The notes: generated from the sequence alone by a model not told the origin. A DNA stretch of 64,000 bases from Rhodocaloribacter litoris (GCF_011682235.2 NZ_CP076718.1:617758-681757); one strand, 5' to 3'; shown: positions 7,775 through 17,492, counted from the stretch's first letter. Program-made: numbers and translations.

Positions 7775-8722
7775 TCAATCCAGGTTGAGCTCGGCCCGGA
7801 GGGCCTCGTCGGCGCGGCGGTTGTGCTGCCAGTAGGCCAGCATCATCGACCGGTCGCGCGTGGCGCGGGTCGTCAGCCGCCGGGCCCGATCCCCGAAGCC
7901 GCTGCGGTAGGTCTCCTCCCAGCCGGTGATGGCGTACGGAAACGCCGGCTCGAACCGGATCGTCAGCGTCCGGTCGTCGTCGGGGTAGGTGAGCGTGTAG
8001 GCGCGCTCCCCGGTCTCGAGCGTCGTCAGCGTGGCCCGGGCCGTCGTCACGGCCAGGGGACGGTGGGCCAGGCGCTGGTACATCGTCCCGGGGATGATGC
8101 GCACGTCCCCCGTCGGCAGCGCGTCGGGGTTGAGGCGGATGCGCGTCCAGATCTCATCCTCCAGCCAGACCCGCTCCAGGGTCAGGTCCTGATCGCCCTC
8201 CGACTCGAAGTAGGAGCGCAACTCGACCCGGTAGGCCCCGTCCCGCAGGTTGAACTGGGTGAACGTGTGGCCGCACCACTCCTGCGAGGTCGTCGTCACC
8301 TTCAGCGTGTGCGGCGCCTCGCGCGCGTACACCGGCGTGAAGACGGAGGTCATCATCGAATACGGGTAGATGCCCGTATTGAACGTCTTCGTGAGGTTCA
8401 GCTTGAGCACCTTCACCCGGTCGTCGCCGGCCTGCTCCGGGCGGTCGAGCTTGACCTGCTTCGTGCGGGAGAAGTCTTCGGTGACGAAGATGAGGACGGC
8501 CTTGCCCGGATGGATCTCGCCATAGCGGGCCTGTTCGAGCGTGTAGCTGGTCAGTTCGGCCTCGCCGCGATACCAGTAGGCGGCGAACAGGGAGTCGTCG
8601 GGCGAGACGGCCGGCGAGGGACGTTCGAGCGACGCACGATGGACCGGCGCCTCGGGCGATGGGGGGGCCTCCGAGCAGGCCATCAGCAGGCAGATCGGAA
8701 GCAACACGAGCAGGGCTTTCAT
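7775..8722 (-). CDS. Putative lipoprotein, unknown function
   Basis: From ATG 8722 the product begins MKALLVLLPICLLMACSEAP, a lipoprotein signal with lipobox LMAC and Cys16. The mature 300 residues are beta-rich, with segments such as CGHTFTQFNLRDGAYRVEL and YFESEGDQDL. There are no membrane helices beyond the signal. I do not recognise the family. It is likely anchored in the outer or inner membrane facing the periplasm. It ends 8 bases from the convergent VPS10 gene stop. An upstream in-frame start at 8767 would hide the signal peptide and is less likely. Confidence 0.75.
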   Translation of the reverse strand: MKALLVLLPICLLMACSEAPPSPEAPVHRASLERPSPAVSPDDSLFAAYWYRGEAELTSYTLEQARYGEIHPGKAVLIFVTEDFSRTKQVKLDRPEQAGDDRVKVLKLNLTKTFNTGIYPYSMMTSVFTPVYAREAPHTLKVTTTSQEWCGHTFTQFNLRDGAYRVELRSYFESEGDQDLTLERVWLEDEIWTRIRLNPDALPTGDVRIIPGTMYQRLAHRPLAVTTARATLTTLETGERAYTLTYPDDDRTLTIRFEPAFPYAITGWEETYRSGFGDRARRLTTRATRDRSMMLAYWQHNRRADEALRAELNLD

Positions 8723-8819
8723 GGGAGTCTCCGGGATGGTGGCACCTGCTCCTGTGTATGCCGCCATCCTGCCCGCGTTTCATCCCCGACAGTACCCGGG
8801 CCGTTGTCGCCCGGCTGCA

Positions 8820-9305
8820 TCAGGGTTCGTCGTGCTCGTCGTAGGACGGTGGTCGGGCTCCGGCGGCCTGCTCGTCCCGGATCTCGGGGTGCCGGATCTG
8901 CCCGCCGAGGTTGTTGGCCCGGGCCATGAGCACGAAGACGCCGAGAGCCAGCACGGAAAGCACCCCGGCTGCCCAGCGCGGGAAGTCTTGCCGGAAGGCC
9001 AGCAGCGCACCCAGCGACAGCACCCCCAGCACGATGGCGCTGAGGAAGGCATAGTACGCCGCGTCCTCGTGGGCCTCGACGGCCTCGTGCGATACCCCGG
9101 CCAGGTGCTCGACGATCTCCTCGGCTTCTTCGCCTGAGAAGTAGGCGGCGGCGGCGCCGAGCCCGGCCACTACAAAAAAGATCAGCGCCAGGCGCACCAG
9201 GCCATCCCGGCCCCGCCACCAGCCGAAAGCCAGCAACGGCAGCCCGAAGAGAATCCCGAAGAGCGGCAGGTGGTTGACGAGCAGGTGGAGATGGGCGGCG
9301 TTCAT
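8820..9305 (-). CDS. Four-helix inner-membrane protein
   Basis: From ATG 9305 the protein (161 residues) begins MNAAHLHLLVNHLPLFGILF and contains four hydrophobic helices at roughly residues 8-28, 40-62, 85-107 and 113-133, with a hydrophilic acidic tail (GARPPSYDEHDEP). The His-rich start is typical of small membrane proteins that travel with metal-efflux genes, but I cannot name the family with confidence. It lies just downstream of the TolC-like gene on the same strand (48 bases), so it may be the distal gene of the efflux operon. Confidence 0.7.
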   Translation of the reverse strand: MNAAHLHLLVNHLPLFGILFGLPLLAFGWWRGRDGLVRLALIFFVVAGLGAAAAYFSGEEAEEIVEHLAGVSHEAVEAHEDAAYYAFLSAIVLGVLSLGALLAFRQDFPRWAAGVLSVLALGVFVLMARANNLGGQIRHPEIRDEQAAGARPPSYDEHDEP

Positions 9306-9353
9306 GTCGGGAATCCTCGTTGGTTCGTTGCGCGGTCGTACCTGCACCGGTGT

Positions 9354-10607
9354 TCATTGGCCGGTGAAGACCAGGTCCTGTTCAAGGTAACGCTCCAGTT
9401 CGATCACGTCCAGGTAGTAGTCTCGGAGGGCCTGGTAGAAGCGGAGCTGGCTGTCGAGGTAGGTGCGCTGCGTGTCGAGCAGGGTGAGCAGGTCGATCTC
9501 CCCGAGGCGGTAGCCTTCGCGGGTGAGGGCCAGCAGCGTGGCGGCGCGTTCCTGCACGGTCTGGTTGAAGCGTTCGATGATCTGCCGGCTGGCGTCGTAG
9601 CGGTGCCAGGCCTGCTCAATGGCCTGCTTGAGGTCGAGGCGGACGGCGTCCGTCTCCCACTGGCGCTGGCGGTGCTCGGCGCGGGCCTGCTGGATGCGCC
9701 CGCGGCCGTCGAGCCAGCCCCAGAGCGGCACGGAAATCCCCACCTCGAAAGCCTGGAAGTCGTATCCCGTGCCGAAGTCCTGCGGCCAGTAACTGAGGTG
9801 CACGCGAGGCAGCAGGCTGCTTCGCGCGGCGCGCACCCCGTAGCCGGCCGCCTGGACGCGGGTCAGGGCCTCCTGCACCTCGGGCTGCTCGTCCAGCCGC
9901 GCCAGCGCCGCCTCCTGATCGATCTCGACCGGCACGTAGGCCAGCGTGTCGGGGAAGGCGATCTCGTAGCGCTGCGCCTCCGGGTCGAGGCCGATGGCGC
10001 GGAACAGGTCGTAGCGGGCGTTGAGGAAGTCGCGATGAGCGGCGTCGAGGTTGTCCCGGGCCTGCGCGAGCTGCAGGTCGGCCTTCATGCGGTCGATGGG
10101 GCTGGCCTCGCCGACTTCGAGGCGCGTCGAGACGGCGTCGATGAGGGCACGGGCCAGCGCCAGCTCCTCCTGCCGCAGGTGCTCGATCTCGCGGGCGTAG
10201 AGCACCCGGGTGTAGGCCTGCTTGACGCGGGCTTTCGTCTGGCGGCGCAGCACGTCGAGCCGGCGTTCGAGGGCCTCGGCCTCACGGTCGGCCTGGCGGT
10301 AGCGGTAAAGCCCCGTCGTCGGGAAGTCGAACGCCTGCGAGACGACCACCCGCTGTTCGTTGAACCCACCGGCCCCGATCCCTTCGCGGGCATAGGCCAC
10401 CGTAGGGGCGTCGAGGCCGAAGGTCGTCAGCCGGGCGGCGCGGGCGGCCTCGACGGCGGCCCGCAGCCGGTTCAATTCGGGGCTGTTCGCCTCGGCCAGC
10501 CGGACGGCCTCGACCACACCCAGCCGTTCGGGAGCCGGCTGCGCCCGCAGCGGCCTCCCCAGCGCCAGCATCGTCAACAACAGAATCAGTCCCGTACGAG
10601 CGTGCAT
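9354..10607 (-). CDS. czcC: TolC-like outer-membrane efflux protein
   Basis: The 417-residue product has a signal peptide (MHARTGLILLLTMLALGRPL, then RAQPAP) and the two-repeat helical layout of outer-membrane efflux channels: LGVVEAVRLAEANSPELNRL opens the first repeat, and long alternating helices (RLEVGEASPIDRMKADLQLA) recur in the second (REGYRLGEIDLLTLLDTQRT). It would provide the outer-membrane exit duct for the RND pump encoded upstream in the same operon. ATG 10607 lies 32 bases after the stop of the RND gene. The symbol follows the czcCBA naming of the operon; the metal is not proven. Confidence 0.85.
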   Translation of the reverse strand: MHARTGLILLLTMLALGRPLRAQPAPERLGVVEAVRLAEANSPELNRLRAAVEAARAARLTTFGLDAPTVAYAREGIGAGGFNEQRVVVSQAFDFPTTGLYRYRQADREAEALERRLDVLRRQTKARVKQAYTRVLYAREIEHLRQEELALARALIDAVSTRLEVGEASPIDRMKADLQLAQARDNLDAAHRDFLNARYDLFRAIGLDPEAQRYEIAFPDTLAYVPVEIDQEAALARLDEQPEVQEALTRVQAAGYGVRAARSSLLPRVHLSYWPQDFGTGYDFQAFEVGISVPLWGWLDGRGRIQQARAEHRQRQWETDAVRLDLKQAIEQAWHRYDASRQIIERFNQTVQERAATLLALTREGYRLGEIDLLTLLDTQRTYLDSQLRFYQALRDYYLDVIELERYLEQDLVFTGQ

Positions 10608-10639
10608 CGTGCTTTTCCTGTTTACGAACGAACAGAACG

Positions 10640-13600
10640 TCAGGCCCCCGCCTCGGCCACGGCTTCGGCGGGTTCGAGGGCGGCGCCGTCGCCGGCGAGG
10701 GGGTCCGGGCCGCCGGGGATGCGGTCGTCGCGTTCGAGCCAGTTGTAGACGGTCGGCAGCACACGCAGCGTCAGCAGCGTGGCCGTGATGAGGCCGCCGA
10801 TGACGACGGTAGCCAGGGGCCGCTGCACCTCCGAGCCCGGCCCGGTGTTGAAGGCCATCGGGACGAAGCCCAGGCTGGCCACGAGCGCCGTCATCAGCAC
10901 CGGCCGCAGGCGGTCCGTGGCCCCCTGGATCGTCGCCTCGCGCACGCCGAGGCCGCGGCGGCGCAGGTTGTTCAGGTGCGCCACCATCACCACGCCGTTG
11001 AGCACCGCCACGCCGAAGAGCGCCACGAACCCGACGCTGGCCGAGACGGAGAGGTAGAGGCCGCGCAGCCACAGCAGGTAGATGCCGCCGGTGAGCGCAA
11101 AGGGCAGCGACAGGAAGATCATCCAGGCGTAGCGCATCTGCCCGAACATCAGGTAGAGCAACCCCAGGATGATGAACAGCGCCAGCGGGACGACCACGAG
11201 CAGGTGCCGCATGGCCCGCTGCTGGTCCTCGAACGCCCCGCCGTAGGTGATGAACGTGCCCGGCGGGATCGTCACCTGTTCCTCGATGGCTCGTTGCAGG
11301 TTGGCCACGTACGTGCCGATGTCGATGCCCGTCAGGTTGATGCCCACCACCGTGCGGCGCCAGCCGTTCTCGCGGGCGATCTCGCGCGGCCCCTCCTCGA
11401 CGGTGATGCGAGCCAGACGGGCCAGCGGCACCGTGCCCCCGCCGGGCAACTGCACCGGCACGTCCATCAGGTCGCGGAACGTGTCGCGGAGTTCCTCGGG
11501 GAAGCGGACCACGATGTCGAAGCGGCGCTGCCCCTCGAAGACCTGGCTGACGGGCACCCCGCCGATGCCGGCCTCGATGATCTGCTGCACGTCCGCCACG
11601 TTGAGACCGAAGGCGGCCACCGCCTCGCGGTCGATCTCGATGTTCAGATAGGGCTGGCCGGCGGTCTGCTCCACGTAGAAGTTGTCCGTGCCGGGCAGCG
11701 AAGGCAGCAGCCGGGCGATGTCCTCCGCCACGCGCTGCATCACAGCCAGGTCCTCGCCGAAGAGCTTGACGGCCACGTCGCTCTTGACGCCGCTCGTCAG
11801 TTCGTCCACGCGCATGGCGATGGGCTGCGTGAAGTTGTAGGCCAGCCCCGGCTCCGTCTCCAGGTAGGGCCGGATCTGCTCGATGATGCGCTCCTTCGTC
11901 ATGCCCGGCCGCCAGGCGTCGCGCGGCTTGAGGATGACCCACACGTCCGTCTGGTGCACGCCCATCCAGTCGTTGGCCAGGTCCGAGCGGCCCGTCTTGG
12001 GCACGACCGTCTCGATCTCGGGGATGTGCGCCTTGAGCTGCCCGGCCAGCCAGTTGGCGTTCTCGACGGACTCCTGCAGCGTCACGCTCGGCATGCGCAC
12101 CTGTTCGATCAGGATGGAGCCCTCGTCCAGCTCCGGCAGGAACTCGGTGCCGAGGAAGGGCAGCAGCGCCAGCGCCCCGGCCAGGAACACCCCGGCGATC
12201 AGGAACGTGCGGCCCTTCCGCTCCAGGTTCTTCTCCAGGAAGCGCCGGTAGCGCGGCTGCATCCATTCCATGATGTAGTTGCGGCGCACCTTCACGCCCC
12301 GCCGGAACGCCAGCGCCGCCACGGCGGGCACGTAGACGAGCGCCAGGATCAGCGACCCCAGCACGGCCGTGGCCACGGTGATCGCCATCGGGCGGAACAG
12401 GATGCCCTCCATTCCCCGGAACGTGGCAATCGGGACGTAGACCATCAGGATGATGAGCACGCCGAAGAAGATGGGGCGGGCCACCTCGTGCCCGGCCTGC
12501 CGGAGCACCTGCACCACCGGCCGCCGCCCGCGGTCCTCCTGCAGCCGGTGCACCATGTTCTCGATCATCACCACCGAGCCGTCCACCACCATGCCGAAGT
12601 CGATGGCACCCAGGCTCATCAGGTTGGCCGCCAGCCCGAACTCGCGCATGCCGATGAAGGCGAAAAGCATCGAGAGCGGGATGACCGAGGCCACGATGAG
12701 CGCCCCGGTGATCTCACCCAGCATCAGCAGCAGCACGGCAATGACCAGGAAGCCGCCCTCGATCAGGTTCGTCCGCAGCGTGTGCGTCGTCCGCTCGATC
12801 AGGTCGCTCTGGTCGTAGAACTTCTCGATGCGCACGCCCTCGGGCAGCCCGCGCTCGACCTCGGCGATCTTGTCCTCGATGGCGGCGATGACCTCGCGGC
12901 CGTTGCCGCCGCGGAGCATCATCACGATGCCGGTGACGACCTCGCCCTGCCCGTCCTGCGTGACGGCGCCCTGGCGGAGCTGCCGCCCGGGCCGCACCTC
13001 GGCCACGTCGCGCACGTAGAGGGGGCGGTTGCCGAGCTTCGTGACCACCACGTTCTCGATGTCGGACAGGTTGCGGATCAGCCCGAAGCCGCGGATGATG
13101 TACTGCTCGCGGTTGTGCTCCAGGTAGTTGCCGCCCGAGACGCTGTTGTTCTGCGCGATGGCGTCCATCACCTGCCCCAGGCTCAGCCCGTAGGCCCGCA
13201 GCCGCTCGGGCAGGACGACCACGTCGTACTGCTTGACGAAGCCGCCGAACGAGTTGATCTCGGTCACGCCCGGGACGGTCTTGAGCTGCGGGGCGATGAG
13301 CCAGTCCTGGATCTCGCGCAGTTGCGTCAGCGAGTAGCCCTCGCCGCGCACCACGTACTGGTAGATCTCGCCGAGGGCGGTGGAGATGGGCCCGAGTTGC
13401 GGCGGGTCGACGCCCCCGGGCAGGTCGCCCGCCACGCTCTGCAGGCGCTGGCTGACCATCTGCCGGGCAAAGTAGATGTCCGTCCCCTCCTCGAACTCGA
13501 CCGTCACGGCCGAGAGGCCGAACTGCGAGATCGAGCGCACCTCCTTCACATCCGGCAGGCCGTTCATGGCCGTCTCGATGGGAAAACTGACGAGGCGCTC

Positions 13601-13783
13601 GACGTCGTAGGGCGAGTAGCGCCCGGCCTTCGTGATGACGAGCACCTGCACCGGCGTCACGTCCGGCAGCGAGTTGATGGGCAGGCGCAGCAGGGCGAAC
13701 ACGCCGCCGACGGCCATGAGCAGCACCAGCGAGAGGGCGACGAACTTCTGGCGCAGGCTGAAGTCGATGAGGCGGTTGAGCAT
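10640..13783 (-). CDS. czcA: Heavy-metal RND efflux transporter (CzcA family)
   Basis: At 1047 residues it has RND length and layout: an N-terminal helix (LRQKFVALSLVLLMAVGGVF), a large periplasmic loop, a central helix bundle, a second loop and a final bundle. IDFGMVVDGSVVMIENMVH matches the DFGxxVDGxVVxxEN signature of the heavy-metal (HME) subfamily, holding the acidic residues of the proton relay. It pumps divalent metal ions (Zn/Co/Cd or Cu/Ag) from periplasm or cytoplasm through the TolC-like duct. The start MLNRLIDFSL is standard for the family. Operon order is membrane-fusion gene, pump, outer-membrane gene, all minus strand. Confidence 0.93.
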   Translation of the reverse strand: MLNRLIDFSLRQKFVALSLVLLMAVGGVFALLRLPINSLPDVTPVQVLVITKAGRYSPYDVERLVSFPIETAMNGLPDVKEVRSISQFGLSAVTVEFEEGTDIYFARQMVSQRLQSVAGDLPGGVDPPQLGPISTALGEIYQYVVRGEGYSLTQLREIQDWLIAPQLKTVPGVTEINSFGGFVKQYDVVVLPERLRAYGLSLGQVMDAIAQNNSVSGGNYLEHNREQYIIRGFGLIRNLSDIENVVVTKLGNRPLYVRDVAEVRPGRQLRQGAVTQDGQGEVVTGIVMMLRGGNGREVIAAIEDKIAEVERGLPEGVRIEKFYDQSDLIERTTHTLRTNLIEGGFLVIAVLLLMLGEITGALIVASVIPLSMLFAFIGMREFGLAANLMSLGAIDFGMVVDGSVVMIENMVHRLQEDRGRRPVVQVLRQAGHEVARPIFFGVLIILMVYVPIATFRGMEGILFRPMAITVATAVLGSLILALVYVPAVAALAFRRGVKVRRNYIMEWMQPRYRRFLEKNLERKGRTFLIAGVFLAGALALLPFLGTEFLPELDEGSILIEQVRMPSVTLQESVENANWLAGQLKAHIPEIETVVPKTGRSDLANDWMGVHQTDVWVILKPRDAWRPGMTKERIIEQIRPYLETEPGLAYNFTQPIAMRVDELTSGVKSDVAVKLFGEDLAVMQRVAEDIARLLPSLPGTDNFYVEQTAGQPYLNIEIDREAVAAFGLNVADVQQIIEAGIGGVPVSQVFEGQRRFDIVVRFPEELRDTFRDLMDVPVQLPGGGTVPLARLARITVEEGPREIARENGWRRTVVGINLTGIDIGTYVANLQRAIEEQVTIPPGTFITYGGAFEDQQRAMRHLLVVVPLALFIILGLLYLMFGQMRYAWMIFLSLPFALTGGIYLLWLRGLYLSVSASVGFVALFGVAVLNGVVMVAHLNNLRRRGLGVREATIQGATDRLRPVLMTALVASLGFVPMAFNTGPGSEVQRPLATVVIGGLITATLLTLRVLPTVYNWLERDDRIPGGPDPLAGDGAALEPAEAVAEAGA

Positions 13784-13801
13784 GGCGGTCGAGGGCCGGG
13801 G

Positions 13802-15019
13802 TTATTCTTCGGCGTACTGTTCGAAGCGGCTGAGGGCCTTGAGGCTGAAGACCTGCGAGACGGCCACCTCCTCGCCGTCGCGCAGGCCGGCGGTGACGAC
13901 GGCCTCCCCGGGGCCGACGCGCTCGATGCTGATGGGCCGCTTCTCGAAGGCGTCCGGCGCGGTGCGGACGAAGACGACGGGCTGCTCGCCGTCGTACGTG
14001 ACGGCCTCCAGCGGGACGGCGATGACCGGGCGCGGCGTGCCGGTGCGGATGCGCAGGCGGACGGTCTGCCCGGGCCGGGGCCAGCCGGCCTCCGTCGTCA
14101 GGAGGACGTTGACCACGACGGCGCGGTTGTCGGGGTCGAGCGCGGGGTTGATCGTGGCGATGCGGCCGGTGAGCGGATGCGGCGACGCCGCCTGCCGCCC
14201 GACCTCGACCGTGTCCCCCACCTGCACGAAGGCGGCCTCCTCGGGCGGCACGAAGCCGCGCACCAGCACGCGAGCGGGGTCGATGAGGGTGAGCATCTCG
14301 TCGTAGGCCGTGACGGAGCGCCCCAGGTCAACGAGGTGCCGGTCGATGACGCCGCCGATGGGCGCCGTGACGGGCAACAGCGGGCGCTCCCGGTCGGTGC
14401 TGCTCCAGCCCTCGATGGTGGCGTCGCTCAGGCCCAGCGCCTTCAGCCGGGCAAAGGCGGCGCCGACACCGGCCCGGGCGCGGACCAGGTCCGCCTCGGC
14501 CTTATCCAGCGTACTGCGCGGGCTGATCTGCTTCTCGACGAGGGTGCGCAGGCGGGTCACCCGCTCCTCCAGGTAGGCCGCATCGGCCCGCGCCTGCAGG
14601 TAGTCCGCCGCCAGGTTGGCAAATTCGAGGCTTTCGAGTTCGAGCAGCACCTGGCCCGGCCGGACGGCCTCGCCCTCGTGCGCGTAGATGCGGGCCACCC
14701 GGCCGCTGATGGGCGCGCTGACGACGGCGTAGTGGTCGGGCGCGGGCAGCACCTCGCCCGGCAGGCTCAGCGTGTAGGGCGCCAGCGCCGCCCGCACGCG
14801 GGTCGTCTGCACGGACAGCTCGGCCGCCTGCCGCTCGTCCAGGCGCACCACCTGCACCGGCGGCCCGGCGTCCTCACGCAGCGACGGCGGCACACCCACC
14901 TCGGGGGGCGGTGACTGCGCCGTCTTGCCCCCGCCACAGGCAGCGAGCAGCAGTACGAGCAGCAGGCCGATCCGGCTAACGTACCCGCGGATACGAAGGG
15001 GAAACACGGTCAATCGCAT
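13802..15019 (-). CDS. czcB: RND efflux membrane-fusion lipoprotein (CzcB-like)
   Basis: From ATG 15019 a lipoprotein signal is seen (IGLLLVLLLAACGGG, lipobox LAAC). The rest fits a periplasmic adaptor: a lipoyl-like half (LPGEVLPAPDHYAVVSAPIS, RVARIYAHEGEAVRPGQVLL), a helical hairpin (ADYLQARADAAYLEERVTRL), the returning lipoyl half (PLLPVTAPIGGVIDRHLVDL) and beta-barrel domains. It links the CzcA pump to the outer-membrane channel. No His-rich N-terminal metal-binding stretch is visible. It is the first gene of the operon, 18 bases upstream of the pump gene, and is divergent from the two-component genes. Confidence 0.88.
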   Translation of the reverse strand: MRLTVFPLRIRGYVSRIGLLLVLLLAACGGGKTAQSPPPEVGVPPSLREDAGPPVQVVRLDERQAAELSVQTTRVRAALAPYTLSLPGEVLPAPDHYAVVSAPISGRVARIYAHEGEAVRPGQVLLELESLEFANLAADYLQARADAAYLEERVTRLRTLVEKQISPRSTLDKAEADLVRARAGVGAAFARLKALGLSDATIEGWSSTDRERPLLPVTAPIGGVIDRHLVDLGRSVTAYDEMLTLIDPARVLVRGFVPPEEAAFVQVGDTVEVGRQAASPHPLTGRIATINPALDPDNRAVVVNVLLTTEAGWPRPGQTVRLRIRTGTPRPVIAVPLEAVTYDGEQPVVFVRTAPDAFEKRPISIERVGPGEAVVTAGLRDGEEVAVSQVFSLKALSRFEQYAEE

Positions 15020-15049
15020 GGAAGATGGTCGTTGTCCATGAAGGCAAAG

Positions 15050-15117
15050 CAAGCATACATCACCTTTCGGCCCCGTACATGAGACGATGATGAGAGGCCG
15101 ATGAGAAGACCATGAGA
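15050..15117 (-). promoter_or_regulatory. Four phased ATGAGA half-sites and -7 box upstream of efflux operon
   Basis: ATGAGA occurs at 15079, 15090, 15101 and 15112, a strict 11-bp period on the same face of the helix (TCTCAT on the transcribed strand). OmpR/PhoB-family regulators bind such tandem direct half-sites. On the minus strand TATGCTTG (15057-15050) is a candidate -7 box for the efflux operon, so the nearest half-site abuts the expected -33 position, a layout that suits activation. The regulator encoded at 15211 is the natural candidate for binding. Confidence 0.65.
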
Positions 15118-15210
15118 ACAGGGCCCTGGCCGGCGACCGCCCGGATCCCCGGCCTCACAGCCCTCGTTGAGGTAGCGTCCACGACGTGACGAAAGACGTC
15201 CGCTGCGCCC

Positions 15211-15921
15211 ATGCCTGCGCCCCACCTGCTTCTCGTAGAAGACGAGCCCCGCATGGCCGCTTTCCTGCTGGCCGGACTGGAGGAGGAAGGCTATCGCGTC
15301 CGCTGGGTGGACCGGGGCCTGCCGGCCCTGGAGGCCGTGGGCCGGGAACCCTTCGACGCCGTCCTGCTGGACGTCCGCCTGCCCGACCTGGACGGCGTCG
15401 AGGTATGCCGCCGCCTGCGCCTGCACCACCCGGCCCTCCCCATCCTGATGCTGACGGCCCTGGACGCCGTCGAAGACCGCGTGCGGGGCCTGCGCTCGGG
15501 CGCCGACGACTACCTGCCCAAGCCGTTCGCCTTCGAGGAACTGCTGGCGCGCGTGGAGGCGCTGCTCCGCCGCGCCCGCACGGCCCCGGCCCTCTCCGAA
15601 CTGACCGACGAGCCCCTCCGGCTCGACCTGACCGCACGCACCTGCACCGTCGGCGGCCGGCCGCTCGACCTGACCCCACGGGAATTCGATCTGCTGGCCT
15701 ATTTCCTGGCCCGTCCCGGACAGGTGCTCTCGCGCGATGAGATCCACCGGGACGTGTGGGGTCATGACTTCGACCGCGGCACCAACCTGATCGACGTCTA
15801 CGTCGGGTACGTGCGCCGCAAATTGCAGGAGGCCGGCTGCCCGGACCGCCTTCAGACGGTCCGCGGCCTCGGCTACCGGTACGTCCCCGTTTCTGCCTCC
15901 CTCCATGACGACACCGCCTGA
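15211..15921 (+). CDS. OmpR-family response regulator (metal-efflux linked)
   Basis: A canonical receiver: acidic pair E10-D11, phospho-acceptor D54 (VLLDVRLPD), T82 (LTA) and K104 (KPF). The C-terminal winged helix (about 135-225) ends in VRGLGYRYV. It pairs with the overlapping histidine kinase gene and is divergent from the czc-like operon, matching the CzcRS/CusRS arrangement in which the regulator activates the efflux genes on metal stress. Probable targets are the four 11-bp-spaced ATGAGA sites at 15079-15117. The start ATG 15211 gives MPAPHLLLVEDEP, a standard receiver N-terminus. Confidence 0.92.
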   Translation: MPAPHLLLVEDEPRMAAFLLAGLEEEGYRVRWVDRGLPALEAVGREPFDAVLLDVRLPDLDGVEVCRRLRLHHPALPILMLTALDAVEDRVRGLRSGADDYLPKPFAFEELLARVEALLRRARTAPALSELTDEPLRLDLTARTCTVGGRPLDLTPREFDLLAYFLARPGQVLSRDEIHRDVWGHDFDRGTNLIDVYVGYVRRKLQEAGCPDRLQTVRGLGYRYVPVSASLHDDTA

Positions 15922-17392
15922 CCCTGCGCTGCGCCGCTCGTTCCAGCAGCGGCTGCTCCTGACGGTCGGCTCGGTGCTGGCCGTCACCTTCGTCGTGCTC
16001 GGCGTACTCGCCTGGTTCGCCGCCTCGGCCTGGCTCAACCGCTATCACCGCGACCTCCTCCTGCGCGAGGCCCGCGAAATCGCCTCGCACATCCTCACGC
16101 CGGAGGACAGCCTGGACGTGAGCCGCTACGCCTGGTACGAGCCCCACCACCGCTTCGCCGACGCCCGCATCGACCCGTTCTTCGTCCAGATCTTTTCCCC
16201 GGACGGGACGCTGCGCTACGCCACCGCCAACCTGGACGACCTCAAGGAGGCCGCCTACCCGAACGACCTGCTCCCCCTCCCGCCCCGCGAGGCATCCTCG
16301 TTTGCCCCGCTCCACCGGCTCACCCTCGGCCCCCATCGCCTCTACTTCGAAGTCGTGCCCCTGCGCGACAGCCGGGGCCGCCTGCGGGCCTACCTGCAAC
16401 TGGGACGCTACGACCCGGGCCTCGACAGCCTGCTCCGCAATCTGGCGCTGGGGCTGACGCTGGGGCTGGGTGCGCTGTGGCTGGTGCTCGCCCTGCTCGT
16501 GCGGGCCTCTGCCCGACGGGTGCTGCGGCCGCTGGCCGCCATCACCGCCGCCACCGCCGACCTCACCGCCGCCGACCTGTCCCGGCGCATCCCGGTGCCG
16601 GAGGACGCCGACCGCGAGACGGCCCGGCTCGCCCTGACGTTGAACCACCTCCTCGACCGCCTCGAAGCGGCCTTCGCCGAGATGCGCCGCTTCACGGCCC
16701 ATGCCGCGCACGAGCTGCAAACCCCGCTGGCCATCCTCCAGGGCCACATCGACGTGGCCCTGCGCCGCGAACGCGCGCCCGACGCCTACCGGCAGACCCT
16801 GACCACCCTCCGCGACGAACTCACGCACCTGACGGTGCTGGTACGCAACCTCCTCACGATGGCCCGCCTCGACCGCGAACACCACGTCCTGCCCCGGCAA
16901 CCGGTGGACCTGTGTGCCCTGACGGCCCGGGTCGCGGCCGCGTTCGAACCGGCCCTCAATGCGAAGGGCATCGCGCTCGACCTCACCCTCGACGACGACG
17001 CCCTCACCGTCTACGGGCAGCCCGACCTGCTCGAACGGGTCGTGCACAACCTGATGGACAACGCCGCCAAGTACACCGAGGCCGGCCAGGTGAGCGTATC
17101 GGTGCGGCGGCAGGGGGACCGGGCCCTCCTGTGCGTCGAGGACACCGGCCCCGGCATCCCCGAGACGGCCCTGCCCGACGTGACGCGGCCGTTCTTCCGG
17201 GCCGCCTCGCCGGACGTGCCCGGCAGCGGCCTCGGCCTCACGCTGGCCGAACGGGTCGTCCGCCTCCACGGCGGAGGCCTCTCCCTGACCCACCGCCCCG
17301 GCGGAGGCACCCGCGCCTGCGTCACCTTCCCGCTCCACACCGCCCGGCCCACCCCGGCCGGCAACACCGGCGTGCCGTCCACACCGGCCTGA
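15905..17392 (+). CDS. Sensor histidine kinase (metal-efflux linked)
   Basis: 495 residues: TM1 at about 18-42, a periplasmic sensor loop (about 43-180), TM2 at about 181-200, a HAMP-like linker, the dimerisation domain with H269 in HAAHELQTPLAIL, and an ATPase domain with N box (NLMDNAAKYT), DTGPGIP and GSGLGLTLAE. The periplasmic loop contains clustered His/Tyr (YAWYEPHHRF), which could bind metal, though this is inference. The gene overlaps the response regulator by 17 bases, indicating translational coupling. The best-known counterparts are CusS/CzcS. Confidence 0.92.
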   Translation: MTTPPDPALRRSFQQRLLLTVGSVLAVTFVVLGVLAWFAASAWLNRYHRDLLLREAREIASHILTPEDSLDVSRYAWYEPHHRFADARIDPFFVQIFSPDGTLRYATANLDDLKEAAYPNDLLPLPPREASSFAPLHRLTLGPHRLYFEVVPLRDSRGRLRAYLQLGRYDPGLDSLLRNLALGLTLGLGALWLVLALLVRASARRVLRPLAAITAATADLTAADLSRRIPVPEDADRETARLALTLNHLLDRLEAAFAEMRRFTAHAAHELQTPLAILQGHIDVALRRERAPDAYRQTLTTLRDELTHLTVLVRNLLTMARLDREHHVLPRQPVDLCALTARVAAAFEPALNAKGIALDLTLDDDALTVYGQPDLLERVVHNLMDNAAKYTEAGQVSVSVRRQGDRALLCVEDTGPGIPETALPDVTRPFFRAASPDVPGSGLGLTLAERVVRLHGGGLSLTHRPGGGTRACVTFPLHTARPTPAGNTGVPSTPA

Positions 17393-17492
17393 CGACCGGC
17401 CGTGGCATCTCCGCCACACCGTTTTGCTTCTCTACCACCGGATGCCTAATATTTCCCGCCCGTTTATCCGGAATCCCTGGAGGTATCCCACC

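Noticed and set aside
10976-14914. Very long open frame on the plus strand (about 1300 codons)
   Set aside because: It lies antisense to the czcA and czcB-like genes and its translation is a His/Asp/Arg-rich shadow of their codon pattern, with no domains.
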